The translations under genes were made by a program, and so were the position numbers. Positions 33,112 to 45,304 of a stretch of DNA of 64,000 nt are shown here, in pieces. The notes under the pieces are model-generated. The model was not told the DNA's origin. It ran no database searches and was given only the letters and a program-made list of their open reading frames with translations. Source of the stretch: Styela clava (taxonomy: Eukaryota; Chordata; Ascidiacea; Stolidobranchia; Styelidae). Location: contig NC_135262.1 in NCBI RefSeq assembly GCF_964204865.1, positions 15,066,001-15,130,000 on the forward strand, written 5' to 3'. Position 1 is the stretch's first letter. Every line of letters starts with the position of its first letter.

Positions 33112-33262
33112 GAATGTGGAGTTCCCAGGTTACTATGATTGACCCGCTGGTATTTTTACGCTACATAAACGATCTACCTTTTTGGCCTCTGCATTTTATT
33201 CAACATTGTTTGCAGGTGATACTTCTCTGTTAAAATCAGCATCTCGTGTTTCAGAACGTTAA
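33112..33262 (+). pseudogene. Non-LTR retrotransposon reverse-transcriptase fragment
   Basis: Two adjacent frames give a FLRYINDLP block and then ASAFYSTLFAGDTSLL, the region around the reverse-transcriptase active site (family F-A-D-D; here F-A-G-D, so a catalytic aspartate is lost). A frameshift separates the two blocks. It resembles Jockey/CR1-type LINEs. Dead fragment. Confidence 0.7.
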
Positions 33263-33339
33263 ACCGTAGTAGTATATATATACGGTTAAACTGTATGCGG
33301 AATCGACTTCGGAATCGATTCTTCGTGGATTCGACTAGA

Positions 33340-33875
33340 TGTGATTCTTATTTGGAAAGAAAAACAATAAATACGTCAAAGCAACAAAGGAGTTTGCAGT
33401 TTTGCTCCCCTGAAATTTGGGTATTTTGTTCTAATCTGCTGTATATATGCCTAATGTTTTTTCAATGGTTGTTGAGTAATTGCAAACTACAAACCTGAAT
33501 AAACTGAGCCGAGTTTGTCATTAGGCAAGGTAGGCTGAAGCCCAGGTGCCTCAGGACATCGACAGCCCTCGACATTCTATTTTTTCTTTAAAATTTTATA
33601 AAACTGATATTTGTTTAAATTTTCAATCAGGGTAATATTTATTGTCCCGAATATCTATCGCGGCCTCTATTTATTTTTTGAGTGCGATGACGCCATCAAA
33701 GTTAAAATTCGTCTACCTTGTGGCGTGATATCTGGTCACGATGTATATCTGGTCATGTTGTCCATCAGCTTTGTTTAAAATAATGGATATTGTTGAATAT
33801 TTGATACCGCAATGAGATTGATACATACTGAAATGGATGAGAGATACACAATCGTCAATAAGGAATGACTCCAAT
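33340..33875 (+). repeat. Left arm of second inverted duplication
   Basis: Matches 36605-37172 in reverse complement: aaaacaataaatacgtcaaa near 33360, a cagccctcgacattct block near 33562 and ggatattgttgaatatttga near 33784 all recur mirrored. The arms are about 540-570 bp with a spacer of about 2.7 kb that contains hAT and retroelement pieces. Confidence 0.8.
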
Positions 33876-34117
33876 CAACGGCGTATCTAGGGTGTGGCAG
33901 CCATGGCTCGTGCCATGGGCGCCGTTTGAACAGGGGCGCAAAACAGGGAAAAGTATTTTCCATAAAAGGTTATAAGGATTTCAATTTCAACCGACCTAGA
34001 AGTACAAGATCATCGTGGTAAATAATACATATATTCATTCCAACTGCTTTCATTACAGTAGTGATGTAAATTGTATAATTTAATATTCATTTGGATTTCA
34101 ATCACATTTGTAAACAA

Positions 34118-34465
34118 GAGAGCTATGCTCAAATATATGGACACGTTACGCTGTTTGAAATTGATAAAAGTAATAGCCTTCTAGAAAAAAATTCAAGCTT
34201 TACCTACTGAAAATTCCAAAGCAATTGGCCCAGTAATCAAAGAGAAAAGCGATTTTTTTAAAACGTGTCAAAGAACAAGGATAAGAACAAGTGAGCTATG
34301 CTCGAATATGTGGACACGTAGCGCCACAAAATTCTGATGACGTCATAGCAAAAAATAAAAGTGATAGCTTTCTGGAGAAAAATTCCATCTTTAACCACTG
34401 AAAATTTCAAAGCAATTTGTCCAGTAATCAAAGGGAAAAGCGATTTCTTCAAAACGATACAAAGA
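34118..34465 (+). repeat. Two-unit tandem repeat (about 170 bp)
   Basis: Units start at gagctatgctcaaatatatg (34128) and gagctatgctcgaatatgtg (34290), and both include an aattccaaagcaattggccc-type block and a caaagagaaaagcgattt-type block. A short related tract, caatgctcaaatatattgg, occurs in the PCK intron near 51562, so the unit is interspersed. The function is unknown. Confidence 0.6.
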
Positions 34466-35052
34466 ACAAGAACACACAACAACAAAACGATCGTTATATC
34501 AACTACGTGTCCAACAGGAACAACAACATAATATTGAAACAATCGTTATGTACACTGACGAGTCCATAAAACATTTGCGAACCTTACAAGATAAGTAAAT
34601 AATTTTCACGATTGCACTGTCCGTTTTGGGTTTGTATTAACTTGCTGCTGAATATTCAATAAGTAGGATTCGTGGTGGAGACCGACTATCAACCTAGGAC
34701 GAGCACTCTTGTTTCAAATATCTCAGTTATGTATCGAAAAGTATGAGATAGATTCTCTTTCGCCTACCGAAAGTATGACATATCTGAATCAACGGTGCGA
34801 GCACGTACCAACACTTTGTGTATATAATCAAGTTATTCATGATCAAATCCCGAGTGCACACTTCTTTTATTTCAATTACCTGAGGGTTAGGGTTGATGAC
34901 GCTATCACCTACCTTAGGCAGTTATTGAATCCCATCTGCCGTTCGGAGTGTTGGGTGTGAAATTTAAACGAAAGCTTTGGCGCAGAGGCATTGGATGTAC
35001 ATCTATTTCGATATGTGAGTTTGTGCCTGTAATTTTTTTCCATGCTGCGGAT

Positions 35053-35876
35053 TAGAGATGTATCGATGTATCGGTATCGGCCATTTTTTCGGTATCGGCC
35101 ATGTATCGGTATCGGTTGGATCAGGGCCGATATTTCCGATATATTTCCTTTTTTGATATGGTCCAGAATGTTTTAAAAGATAAGTTGAAATACTACTTTT
35201 TAATTTATTTTTTGTCCAGAGAGATCGTGAGCTATGAGCCATAGGCTACATGTCCCCACCCCCGCGAAGGAATAGGATTCACCTGTTTTTAGCTATTTAT
35301 CAGCCAAACTAGCTCAACTATTTTGGCTGTTTTCGCTGTCAAATTTTTATATTGACATTTTTAATATTACATAATATTTATGAAGAAATATATCAACACA
35401 GCACATAACAAAAAGCAACTAGGCGCCCAGTTTTAAATCATATACAGTGGAATTGGAGTCCTTGTTAACGCCACATGCACTTTGGGCACGGCTATAAATT
35501 CTGACTGTTAGTCGTCAAGTACGAGTGTCATTTAGTCCGTCGACATCGATAAACCAAATTCCGACACAATTATCCCTCTACGCAGGTATTAATTTTAGTT
35601 TTGTTTAACTACACAATTTCTTTATAGATATATTGACATGACCGCCTAGAGCCCTAGACTGTCTCAAAATATATGATAGCAATTGTAAAATATATATTAT
35701 AAAACAGTAAAGTAAAAAAACTTCCTCGACAGTTATAGGTAGGCACTTTTTTGACGGTGCTGATTGATATTCTTTCATGTTGGCTTTGATTTATTGCGGC
35801 GACAATTATGATCAACCACAAAATAAAATATTTGTGAAATGCTTTTAATTTGAACGTAGGGCGGCGGCGTTAGAAT
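35053..35876. mobile_element. ATCGGTATCGG-family hAT-like element, copy 2, 3'-truncated
   Basis: Starts TAGAGATGTATCGATGTATC after ctgcggat (35045-35052) and matches the element at 37877-39078 until ttagaatgt near 35876, where unrelated sequence begins. The left flank is the same as that of copy 3, including the TSD sequence and more than 100 bp beyond it, so this copy arose by segmental duplication, not by independent insertion. The right terminus is missing. Confidence 0.85.
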
Positions 35877-35929
35877 GTTGCTTCACTGTTCAAATATTCC
35901 ATTTTCTTTCTCATGTGTGGGGTGAGCCT

Positions 35930-36370
35930 GTGGATATAATTAGATAACCATTTAGCACTATACCGTCCTGCTACATGCAATGTCACTGATTGCACATCCG
36001 ACATTATTGGCAACAAAGACATCAAAATCGAAATATTTTGCTATAAAATTTGTACTCACATCAGTTTTATCCACAGTAATTCTGGCCTTATCTTTGTGTG
36101 GGCAATCTCTAACCCAGTGAATACCTGAGAACCACAGATAACACATCTCGTAATTGTGCCATCTCTTCTTCTGGGGTTTGTGCCTCTTTCTCCGCTTCTT
36201 TTCCTCGGACCATTGCTTGGTGTTATTTTCTTTGATGTACTGCTTAGTTCTGCAACACAGTTTGGCTCGGTCTTCACAGTAATCACAGTATTAACTTTAT
36301 TGAATGGGCTTCGAAATATTCTTCGTAAATAAAGCTTTAACGATGTCATATTCAAGTTCACTAGTTGCAG
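35930..36370 (-). pseudogene. LTR retroelement gag/protease fragment with CCHC knuckle
   Basis: Two overlapping minus-strand frames supply the halves of a CCHC zinc knuckle (RCVICGS in one frame, HWVRDCPHK in the other), separated by a frameshift, followed by ISDIACSRTV, which resembles the protease entry D-x-A-C/G-S motif of copia-like polyproteins. It may be the same family as the relic at 7495-8640. Non-functional. Confidence 0.6.
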
Positions 36371-36604
36371 TCAATATGAGCTGACGTTCTTGTTAAGAAA
36401 GAGCAGCGTCTTCAAGTAGTTTGAAGCAAACTGGTTTTTTGTTTGTTACAAGAGTGCTTGTGCATATCAACAATAATAAACATTAATTCTTGTTGTGGCT
36501 GAAGCTTGTCATCTAGTCTTTCAGTAAAAGATTCTCGAAAATCTCAGAAACCGTAAAAATTTCGTCTAACAAAGTTCAGATTAAACTGATATAGAGCTGT
36601 CTTC

Positions 36605-37172
36605 TGTTGGAGTCATTTCTTATTGACGATTGTGTATCTCTCATCCATTTCAGTATGTATCAATCTCATTGCGGTATCAAATATTCAACAATATCCATTA
36701 TTCCAAACAAAGCTGATGGACAACATGACCAGATATGCATCGTGACCAGATATCACGCCACAAGGTAGACGAATTTTAACTTTGATGGCGTCATCGCACT
36801 CAAAAAATAAATTGAGGCCGCGATAGATATTCGGGACAATAAATATCACCCTGATTGAAAATTTAAACAAATATCAGTTTTATAAAATTTTAAACAATTT
36901 AATATATAACAATTTAGTAAAAGAAAAAATAGAATGTCGAGGGCTGTCGATGTCCTGAGGCACCTGCGCTTCAGCCTATCTTGCCTAATAACAAACTCGG
37001 CTCAGTTTATTCATGTTAGTAGTTTGCAATTACTCAACAAACATTGAAAAAACATTATGCATATATACAGCAGATTAGAACAAAATACCCAAATTTCAGG
37101 GAAGCAAAACTGCAAAACTTCGTGCAACTCCTTTGTTGCTTTGACGTATTTATTGTTTTTCTTTTAAAATAA
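36605..37172 (-). repeat. Right arm of second inverted duplication
   Basis: Mirror of 33340-33875. It includes the gacgattgtgtatctctcat tract near 36620. The outer end abuts the MITE at 37178. Confidence 0.8.
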
Positions 37173-37177
37173 CATAC

Positions 37178-37431
37178 TGTGTTTCCCAAAAAATAAGACT
37201 GGGTCCTATTTCAATTTTCTTCCGCAAAATACCACGTTATATAATACCACGTTACACCTGTAAATAACACGTTTTTATTCAAAATAAATGCTAAACATAG
37301 CTTATCAATCATTTAGAGCGTGTAGGAGAGACATTTTGCTATCAACTAGGGGAGTGCTTTTAGTGAAATGATTTTTAAAATTCAGGCTAGGTTTTATTCT
37401 CGGGGTAGGTCTAATTTTCGGGGAAACACGG
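37178..37431. mobile_element. TA-flanked MITE with GTGTTTCCC termini
   Basis: Left CTGTGTTTCCCAAAAAATAA and right complement CCGTGTTTCCCCGAAAATTA, each next to a TA dinucleotide (37176-37177 and 37432-37433), as expected for Tc1/mariner-like MITEs. The interior has repeated aaaataagac/ctattt motifs. This terminus type is widespread in animals. Confidence 0.65.
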
Positions 37432-37439
37432 TATATAGT

Positions 37440-37640
37440 TCGAATCTTTGTTATTATTTTCTGTTAGACTATTTTAAGGGTGCCGCTGCTCGATAACCTA
37501 TATTGGTTTTTCGCGGTTCCCTTCGCCCTGAAACGCATTTTTCATATTTAGTGTAATTTTTTGTATATCCAGTGTGTTTTCAGTATGATGAAAAAATAAA
37601 TTAATGATCACTGATTATCAACACATTGAACGCTATCACC
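37440..37640 (+). repeat. LINE 3'-end-like tract
   Basis: A tract with gggtgccgctgctcgataac, gcggttcccttcgccctg and a terminal gatgaaaaaataaattaat resembles the 3' end of a CR1/Jockey-like LINE. No coding sequence here. The call rests on general look only. Confidence 0.35.
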
Positions 37641-37876
37641 TACCTTAGGCAGTTATTGAACAATTTTGCAAGTACCCTTTTCACGCCATAATGTGAAAGT
37701 GTGTTCGTCTTCAGGGCGTGTTGCTCGCCAGTGGAATAATCCCATCTGCCGTTCGGAGTGTTGGGTGTGGAATTTAAACGAAAGCTTTGGCGCAGAAGCA
37801 TTTTGAGTTAGCCATTAGATGTACATCTATTTCGATATGTGAGTTTGTGCCTGTGATTTTTTTCCATGCTGCGGAT

Positions 37877-39078
37877 TAGAGATGTACCGATGTATCTTTT
37901 TTCGGTATCGGCCATGTATCGGTATCGGTTGGATCAAGGCCGATATTTCCGATATATTTACTTTTTTGATATGGTCCAGAATGTTTTAAAAGATAAGTTG
38001 AAATACTACTTTTTAATTTATTTTTTGTCCAGAGAGATCGTGAGCTATGAGCCATACATGTCCCCACCCCCGCGAAGGAATAGGATTCACCTGTTTTTAG
38101 CTATTTATCAGCCAAACTATTACATTTACATTTACCAAACATTACATACAAACAAATTACATAATAATTATGAAGAAATATATCAACACAGCACATAACA
38201 AAAAGCAACTAGGCGCCCAGTTTTAAATCATATACAGTGGAATTGGAGTTCTTGTTAACGCCACATGCACTTTGGGCACGGCTATAAATTCTGACTGTTA
38301 GTCGTCAAGTACGAGTGTCATTCAGTCCGTCGACATCGATAAACTAAATTCCGACACAATTATCCCTCTACGCAGGTATTAATTTTAGTTTTGTTTAACT
38401 ACACAATTTCTTTATAGATATATTGACATGACCGCCTAGAGCCCTAGACTGTCTCAAAATATATATATGATAGCAATTGTAAAATATATATTATAAAACA
38501 GTAAAGTAAAAAAACTTCCTCGACATTTATAGGTAGGCCCTTTTTTGTCGGTGCTGATTGATATTCTTTCATGTTGGCTTTGATTTATTGCGGCGACGAT
38601 TATGATCAACCACAAAATAAAATATTTGTAAAATGCTTTTAATTTGAACGTAGGACGGCGGCGTTAGAATGTGTGGGCGATATTCGATATTCTTTTAAAC
38701 ACGAATACCGATATTCGAAGGTTGCGATATTAACATTAACTTCGAATTGGACATCCCGGCTTATGAGTTTTCTAATTGAACACCGAGATTACTAGCGTCA
38801 CTGTCCAATGCAGCTTAATCAGCATCTGGATACCAAACATCAATTTCATATTATGTGATATATATATCTCTTTTTTCGATCTGAAATAATGTGTACTATG
38901 AACAACGCTCAAAGACCATTGTTTTCATCCTTCTGCCCTACACAGCACACCCAATTAAGTAATAATTACATAGTATCGGTATCGGAATATCGGTAATATC
39001 GGCATTTTTGTAGTATCGGCATCGGCGTTTTTAGCTAGTATCGGTATCGGCGACAAAAGTGGTATCGGTACATCTCTA
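37877..39078. mobile_element. ATCGGTATCGG-family hAT-like element, copy 3, complete
   Basis: 1202 bp, TAGAGATGTACCGATGTATC to the complement of GGTATCGGTACATCTCTA, with perfect TSDs ctgcggat (37869-37876 and 39079-39086). Tatcgg repeat arrays are subterminal on both sides. No transposase. Confidence 0.9.
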
Positions 39079-39086
39079 CTGCGGAT

Positions 39087-40390
39087 TGGAATTTCCTTCT
39101 GTCGTCCGATAGGGCGCGTCAATCCTATGAGCAAAGATTATTATATCATATGGCCTATTATATCATATGGTATGTTTAGGAGAAAGTCCCTCTCTCGTTT
39201 CAGCTGTACCTGCATCGTAAGCTTTGGTATAACGTGATATCTGGCGTTGGTTCGCTTTAAAAATGAGATCACTTGCTGGTGGCTGTAGTGTAGTCCAATG
39301 CTTTCATGAAGCGCGAGTATTCTCCCTCACCCTGCTGCCCATATAGCTGTCTGGTGCAAGGCTGCAAACAGGAGTTTTATAGTTACTGACTGCTATATCA
39401 GTTCTTTGCATTTTGTTTGTCCGTTTAGAGTTGTTTTGTTTTACACCAGAGCAGCAGAGTGACCAAAATAAAATTGATTGATTGATACGTGCTGACGTCA
39501 GTACCATACGTGGTAAGATGATAAAACTACTTAGCTCAGATATACAGTCTGACAACTGGATAATAGCAGAATTCTGGAATAGGACTGAGTTTGGTTTTCT
39601 ATTGGTTTGCATATTTATTGCAGTATTAGATTATTGCTATTCGCACTATTTCATAGTCTAGGCCTGCTGCAAAATAATTATAGTTTATGTTGGAATGAAT
39701 TTTTGTTAAGTTTCATCAGTCACTAACTACAACGACAGAACTACTGTCAGACTGTAATAACAGCATATTCCATTATTCTGATATTGAAGACCTCTTTCAA
39801 CTAGTTTTTTGAGTACCGGTAATCTACTTGAGTTTTGGAAAACATTAAATCATAGGAATACTGTAATCTGGTAATACCAATGCTCTGCTGTCTGGCTTAA
39901 TAGGAATTAACGATTCTATTCATGTTGTTGTATTGAAAATCTATATGCTGATATATTGATATAGATAGACTACTATATTATGCTTGATCATTTGTAAAAT
40001 TTGATGTTGTTGTAAATTTCGTTTGATGGCATCCCCAAATGATGATTGGCATAACGTACTGACTTTGTTTTTGCTTTATTGGACCTTCTGAAATCAGTGA
40101 AAACCCAGTAGTGTTACTCCGATTCGGGTCCATAGTTCGTATTGGCCACATTTATAGCAGTTATATCAATTGAATTTTCCTATATAAATTCTGGGATAAC
40201 ATAGCTATTTCCCAACTGCATAATTATAGCCTAATTATTTGCAAGTTCGTAGACCACCTTTTCCAATTATTGCAAACTGTTAATTGTGACAAATATAGTA
40301 ATGGCTTTGTTTGTGCACCATGCAGGTCTTATATTTATCTTTGTTTTGTTATTTGTTGTGGAAGTTTTTCATAAAGAAAGTACATAGAAG
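39087..40390. other. Candidate upstream region of PCK
   Basis: No gene. It includes a perfect CRE palindrome at 39493-39500 and the presumed promoter of the candidate first exon at 40391. Otherwise featureless AT-rich DNA. Confidence 0.4.
39493..39500. promoter_or_regulatory. CRE palindrome TGACGTCA
   Basis: Perfect 8-bp CREB/ATF site about 890 bp upstream of the candidate mitochondrial first exon of PCK. Others occur at 45479 (PCK intron 1, just after the downstream first exon), 48856 (intron 4) and 34338 (in a repeat). Vertebrate PCK1 is a classic CREB target; activity here is inferred. Confidence 0.45.
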
Positions 40391-40422
40391 ATGGCACCTG
40401 TACTGTCTGTTTTTCTAAGAAG
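40391..40422 (+). CDS. PCK: Candidate alternative first coding exon of PCK (mitochondrial presequence)
   Basis: ATG at 40391 opens MAPVLSVFLR plus two bases, followed by a strong donor (aag/gtaaga). An in-frame TAG lies two codons upstream, so this would be the true start. The exon ends in the same phase (two bases of a codon) as the first exon at 45305-45387, so it can join exon 2 at 46467 without a frameshift. The joined N-terminus ([20 protein letters not shown]...) is basic and hydrophobic, with no acidic residue over the first 40 or so positions, as expected for a mitochondrial targeting peptide; the protein would be 652 residues. This is inference from sequence only; it needs transcript evidence. 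Confidence 0.5.
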
Positions 40423-43400
40423 GTAAGAACGTTATATGTTGCAATTATTTTGTGGTTTACTAAAGATTTTTACTTGTTTTCTGAATCACTTTTCAGGTGT
40501 ATGAGTTTTTTTATTGGGGTATTTTATCGACGACAAAGATACAGGTTTTTGGGCAATATATTTATGGCTATGTATAATATTGAACCATATATTCGGCATG
40601 AGACAGTGCTGTGAAAAAGTTAGCAGGCTTGGATGAAAAATTTTATGTTTATCTGGCAGTTTATTATTGCCTGACACCCATTCTGAAACCACATTCGCCT
40701 AATTAATTAAAACGTTTAAGATAATATGGAGTCCATGAATGTATTTGATTTTTCTTCGATTTGATTAATAAGAAAATACTAATTGGTTGACTACTATTTT
40801 TACTCAGCATGGTAACAGGTTTTAGTCTGCAATAGGAATTAAATGTTTGTTTCTCCTTCCAAGATAAATATATAAAAAAATATTATTTGGATCTGCGATC
40901 ACAAATATACAGATGGGAATTGCTGGTTGTTCCAAACGTTATTGCTTCACAGTTTGTAAAAATCTCCAGTATGTGTTTTCATACATAGCATGTATGTTAT
41001 TATGGTTTACTTAAAGCAGAGTCAATAGTACTGCAATTCTTATTACCAGGATGGATCTGTTGTGTGATATATGTTGCTGTTTACAAGTGAGATTTGACCT
41101 AATTTTTCCCATGGGGACAGTGGTTGGATGTCATTGGATGTTGGTTGCATGTCATTGACATCATTAAGGTCGAAATTGTTTTCGTGTACAAATTACATTG
41201 CAGTAAATGTAATGTCCAAAATTTTCCATTGTACATATATATTATCAAATAACCTAAAGTATCCAATTTCAGCTTTTGTTCACATCACACATATTCTTTT
41301 GTGTCATGGTTTCCAAAATTGTGTTAACTATACAGAAAACAGTTTTCGCATCATTGGATATGGTTATATTGACTTATCAATATGATAAATGAACACGAAT
41401 AACTTTCCATATTAAATAAACCATCATTACGCCCAACTGGACCGGTCCACTTTGTCAAAAAAATCATTTATTATAATAGTAAAATTTCATATTGAACCGG
41501 CGAAGCGTCATGACTCGGTACCCTCCTTCGTTTTAAACCAGTGAAATCATTCTCTCGAAAGTGATAGGTGACAATCCCCTCTTTCTCGACCAATGAAAAT
41601 GGCTAAATTCGGCGAAGAGTAACTATTTGAGAGATTACGCAATGTTCCTATCGCTTTGGTTCTCTTTGTCTTCACGTGCGATTTCGCAATCTTTTTTAAA
41701 TTTGGAAATAGTGACTACGTGCAGGAAAAAGTGCTTGGTCCGGTCTGCTTGAAATTGCGTAACGTTTTTCACCGTCGTCAGCATATTGTTGTACCCTCGC
41801 CCTATAATGTACACAGAATTGTCTGACAAAACAATGTAATAATGATAAACCAACCAAACAAATTGTTGACCAAAGCCGTTTGTTAGGCAATTAATCGTGT
41901 TTCATTTTGCTATGTCAAAAACTGAATATATATATACCCGGTATATATATATATCATGATAGGACGAGTCATTTTTTCATATACAACAATTTAGGCAAGT
42001 ATTTCCAATACTACAAAATGCGATATTAGATATCAGAAATAAGCACTTCTTCATCACATCACTTTTACAAATAATCTGTGTTGACTTGCTCACACAATTT
42101 AGGAAATAAATGATTATTGCCTCACATTCATCGCTGTCTCCACACCCCATTCATTGTGTGTTTCCAAATTGAAACAAGATAGCGATGCTTAAAGTATAAG
42201 ATTGCTTGGTGCAAAGTCACAATTATTTACCATATGCAATTGCTTTTCGATTTCTCGGTTTGTACTCTTGGGCGTAGGTGAAAAAGCGCTGCATGAAATA
42301 GTATAATATTTGTAAAGCGAACAATTACGGAACAATTGCAACAGTTACGAATAAAGCACCATTTATTCAAACTAAAAGTATTTTTTAAATTTTAAATTTA
42401 TTACGTTATTACAAAATGTTTCGTCAGAATGATTGGATTTTATTATGGTTTTTCTGCCCTCTTAATGATAGTCTGATTTCGGAATCATTTTTTAATAAGT
42501 CGAAAATAACTAAGAAGCTTATACTGCGTTTAGCGCCTAGCCACACGCCCTCATCTGCCCTGAATGTAATGGATGAAAAGTGGGCAATATAAATCTGTGA
42601 CTCCGATTGGCCGATTTGTTTGCGGAATCAAGACGGCGGCGGACTCGCCCCTTCGCCTCGAACTGAACCTTTCAATTAAAAGACGTATTCCCTTCTGTCG
42701 TATTTAGCCACTTACGGGTAATTGTGGCAATCTAACTACGTATAGATAAAAATAGTATTTCCTGTTCTTTTGATACTGTTCTTCGAAAACGCCACCCGAA
42801 TATCATCACACGGATCTTTGTTCAAAGCCACGAGAAACAAGAGTGAAGCCGTAGGCCTGGTCCGTTACTCCGAACCCGGTTGAATTATAATAAAGTATTC
42901 ACCTAGATGCAATATTTAAGACGTTATATGTAAATATATGTATGAAATTGGAACTTAATTATTCGGTTGGTTCAAGATCACGACGAAACTATTTTTGGTC
43001 GAACATTCAATTTGAGTTGTACTCACTCACACACACTTTTAATATATTTATTGAGTAGGACTTGTGAAAATATTGTGAAGTTTAACGTGCCTAAATTAGT
43101 TTCCACAAATCGTTCACAAATATGGTATACCATATCAATTTGCAATAATTTTTTTCCCAATTATTAAAAAAAAATCGTTATTCATGAATATTTTCGGTTT
43201 TTCAACAAACTTTGACGTCCATCTGAATGAGGAGATCTCCATACCATAATTTATATTCTATAGTCTCAAATATCATTATTTGTTGTACAAAAACAAAAAG
43301 TATAGATTCTGCATGAATGTATGTTTGGAAAGCTATGCTTACGATAAAGTTATGCCATGAAGACCCCAGCAGAAATACTCTGCTGTTTACTCGTTGATGT

Positions 43401-45304
43401 TTTGTCAATGCAGAAGAATTTCATACCGCAACAACAATACGTGACCTTGCAGGTATATTGGACGTGCCGACAGTCGAGAACAATTTTCTGGATTCTCCGC
43501 AGATTTTTTCGTCCAAAATTTGTTGTATCAAATGATGTATATTAACAAACTGATATTTTCTTCAAGGTTGTATTAGGAAAAAGGTCATAAAAATATATAT
43601 GGTATATTACAATAGTCTCTTTGTTTCTAACCAAATCAGCTATAGCTCGGATTTCCTAAGACTAGAAGCTGTCCTATATCTTATGAATTTATGATGTGCA
43701 CTCACTTTCAGATTGAATTATCGTATGTAACTCGGCACGCGTCACGCAAAATCATTTATAAAACCTTTTAATTAAATCCTGGTAATTCTTTGCCGGAGAT
43801 TAATTATGTCATGAAACCGCGATCACCATTAGCATTGTTCTTGTGAATGACCGGAGCCGTATTGCAAATGCCGGCCAAATGATTTTGATTTGTGTGTCCC
43901 ATTTGACCAGAATATATTTTCAGTTGTTGTCATTGGCTACGGCTAACCAACCCCCTGAATTACTTGTTTCTGGTTCCTCTAGTTTTGTCCTCCCAACGAT
44001 GACGAGGCGTTAAAATTCAGACACGCCTTCTGCTCGACCAATCAGGAGCCCTACGAGTTTACGTGCTGTTCCAAACTTGTTTATCGGCATGTCACGATTT
44101 TTTTTAACGAAGAAATGAAACTAATAATGAAATGCAATATTTTATTTATTTTTTATTGCATATTTCCTATATAACAAGCCGTGTGTTCCGTAATCTTTAT
44201 ATATTGATTTGGTATTCGTTGGTCAGTTTTTCATCGTTTGGCGTGCTCAGTTATCAGTAAACATTATTCTGACGAAATAGTACTCCGTATAAGGCGTGTG
44301 CTATTAACAAAATTAGAAATATGGTGCGTTTATGTGCTCAGGAGAAGAATAGCAAATTGAAAGTTGTTGAAACAAATAGAAAGTATTTGTTTCAAAACAC
44401 AGCGCTCTTGACTAGACCATCTTCTCATCAAGTATGTACATGACTTTGCGATCACCAGGCACACGCAATTCCATGGTGTAACAACGCCTATAATTCACGA
44501 TATTGCCAATGCAAGATTTTTGAAGCGATAGGTCAGTAGCCAGCAAGGTGGTCCGTGGGTGGGTAGACGTAAGCATATGTGAAGTTATTTTTTGTGTGAT
44601 GGTGTGTCCCCGACACTGACAGTACTGATTGAAGAATGTTTGGGGCATGATTGCCTATAGTCGCTGAAAGTATTTTGATTATTTAATTATATTCACTTCA
44701 TCGATGTTACTGGTACGGTTTTGAAATAGAAAATGCTATTTTAACAACGTAAATTTGCTATACATTTCCCAAATCTCAAAAACTGTGACGGCTTATTCAT
44801 ATCAAATAAATACTCCCTAATTTTTCTAATCGTGTAAAATATGAAAGTGTTATTACAGTAGACGCAAATCTGAACTGACATTTAAAAGCCAATTGACGTA
44901 ACAGGAAGTTTTAATCATGATGACTGGCCTCCATAACATTACTGTAATAATAAAATATATAAGAATCACCGGTTGTTGGTCATGAGTATAATACACCTGT
45001 GGTGTAAAATTGTTGGACTAGCGATGGCCGGCCAATGAGGAAACATGTCAATCAGAAGCCCGTTACAGCACGGTCAAATATAGTACCGGTACTGACTGAC
45101 ATTTTTGCGTCATCGCATGCCCTTTAGTAGTTTTTTTGTGATAAAGCATATCATATTATGGTTCGTTTTGGGTTGTACTCAGCTTTACGTCTATGTTAAA
45201 TCAAAGCCAATGTTTCATCGTTACATTTTTTGTATTACTTCATTACTTTACGAACATATGTTAGCTCCTTATATCTTTATAAATATACAACGAACTGAAT
45301 AAAA
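40423..45304. other. Putative long first intron or upstream region of PCK
   Basis: No supported gene. CCAAT-like sites (gaccaatgaaaatgg near 41578; gattggccga near 42607; gaccaatcagg near 44037) are scattered through it and could serve a second promoter in front of the exon at 45305. Otherwise AT-rich. Confidence 0.4.
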
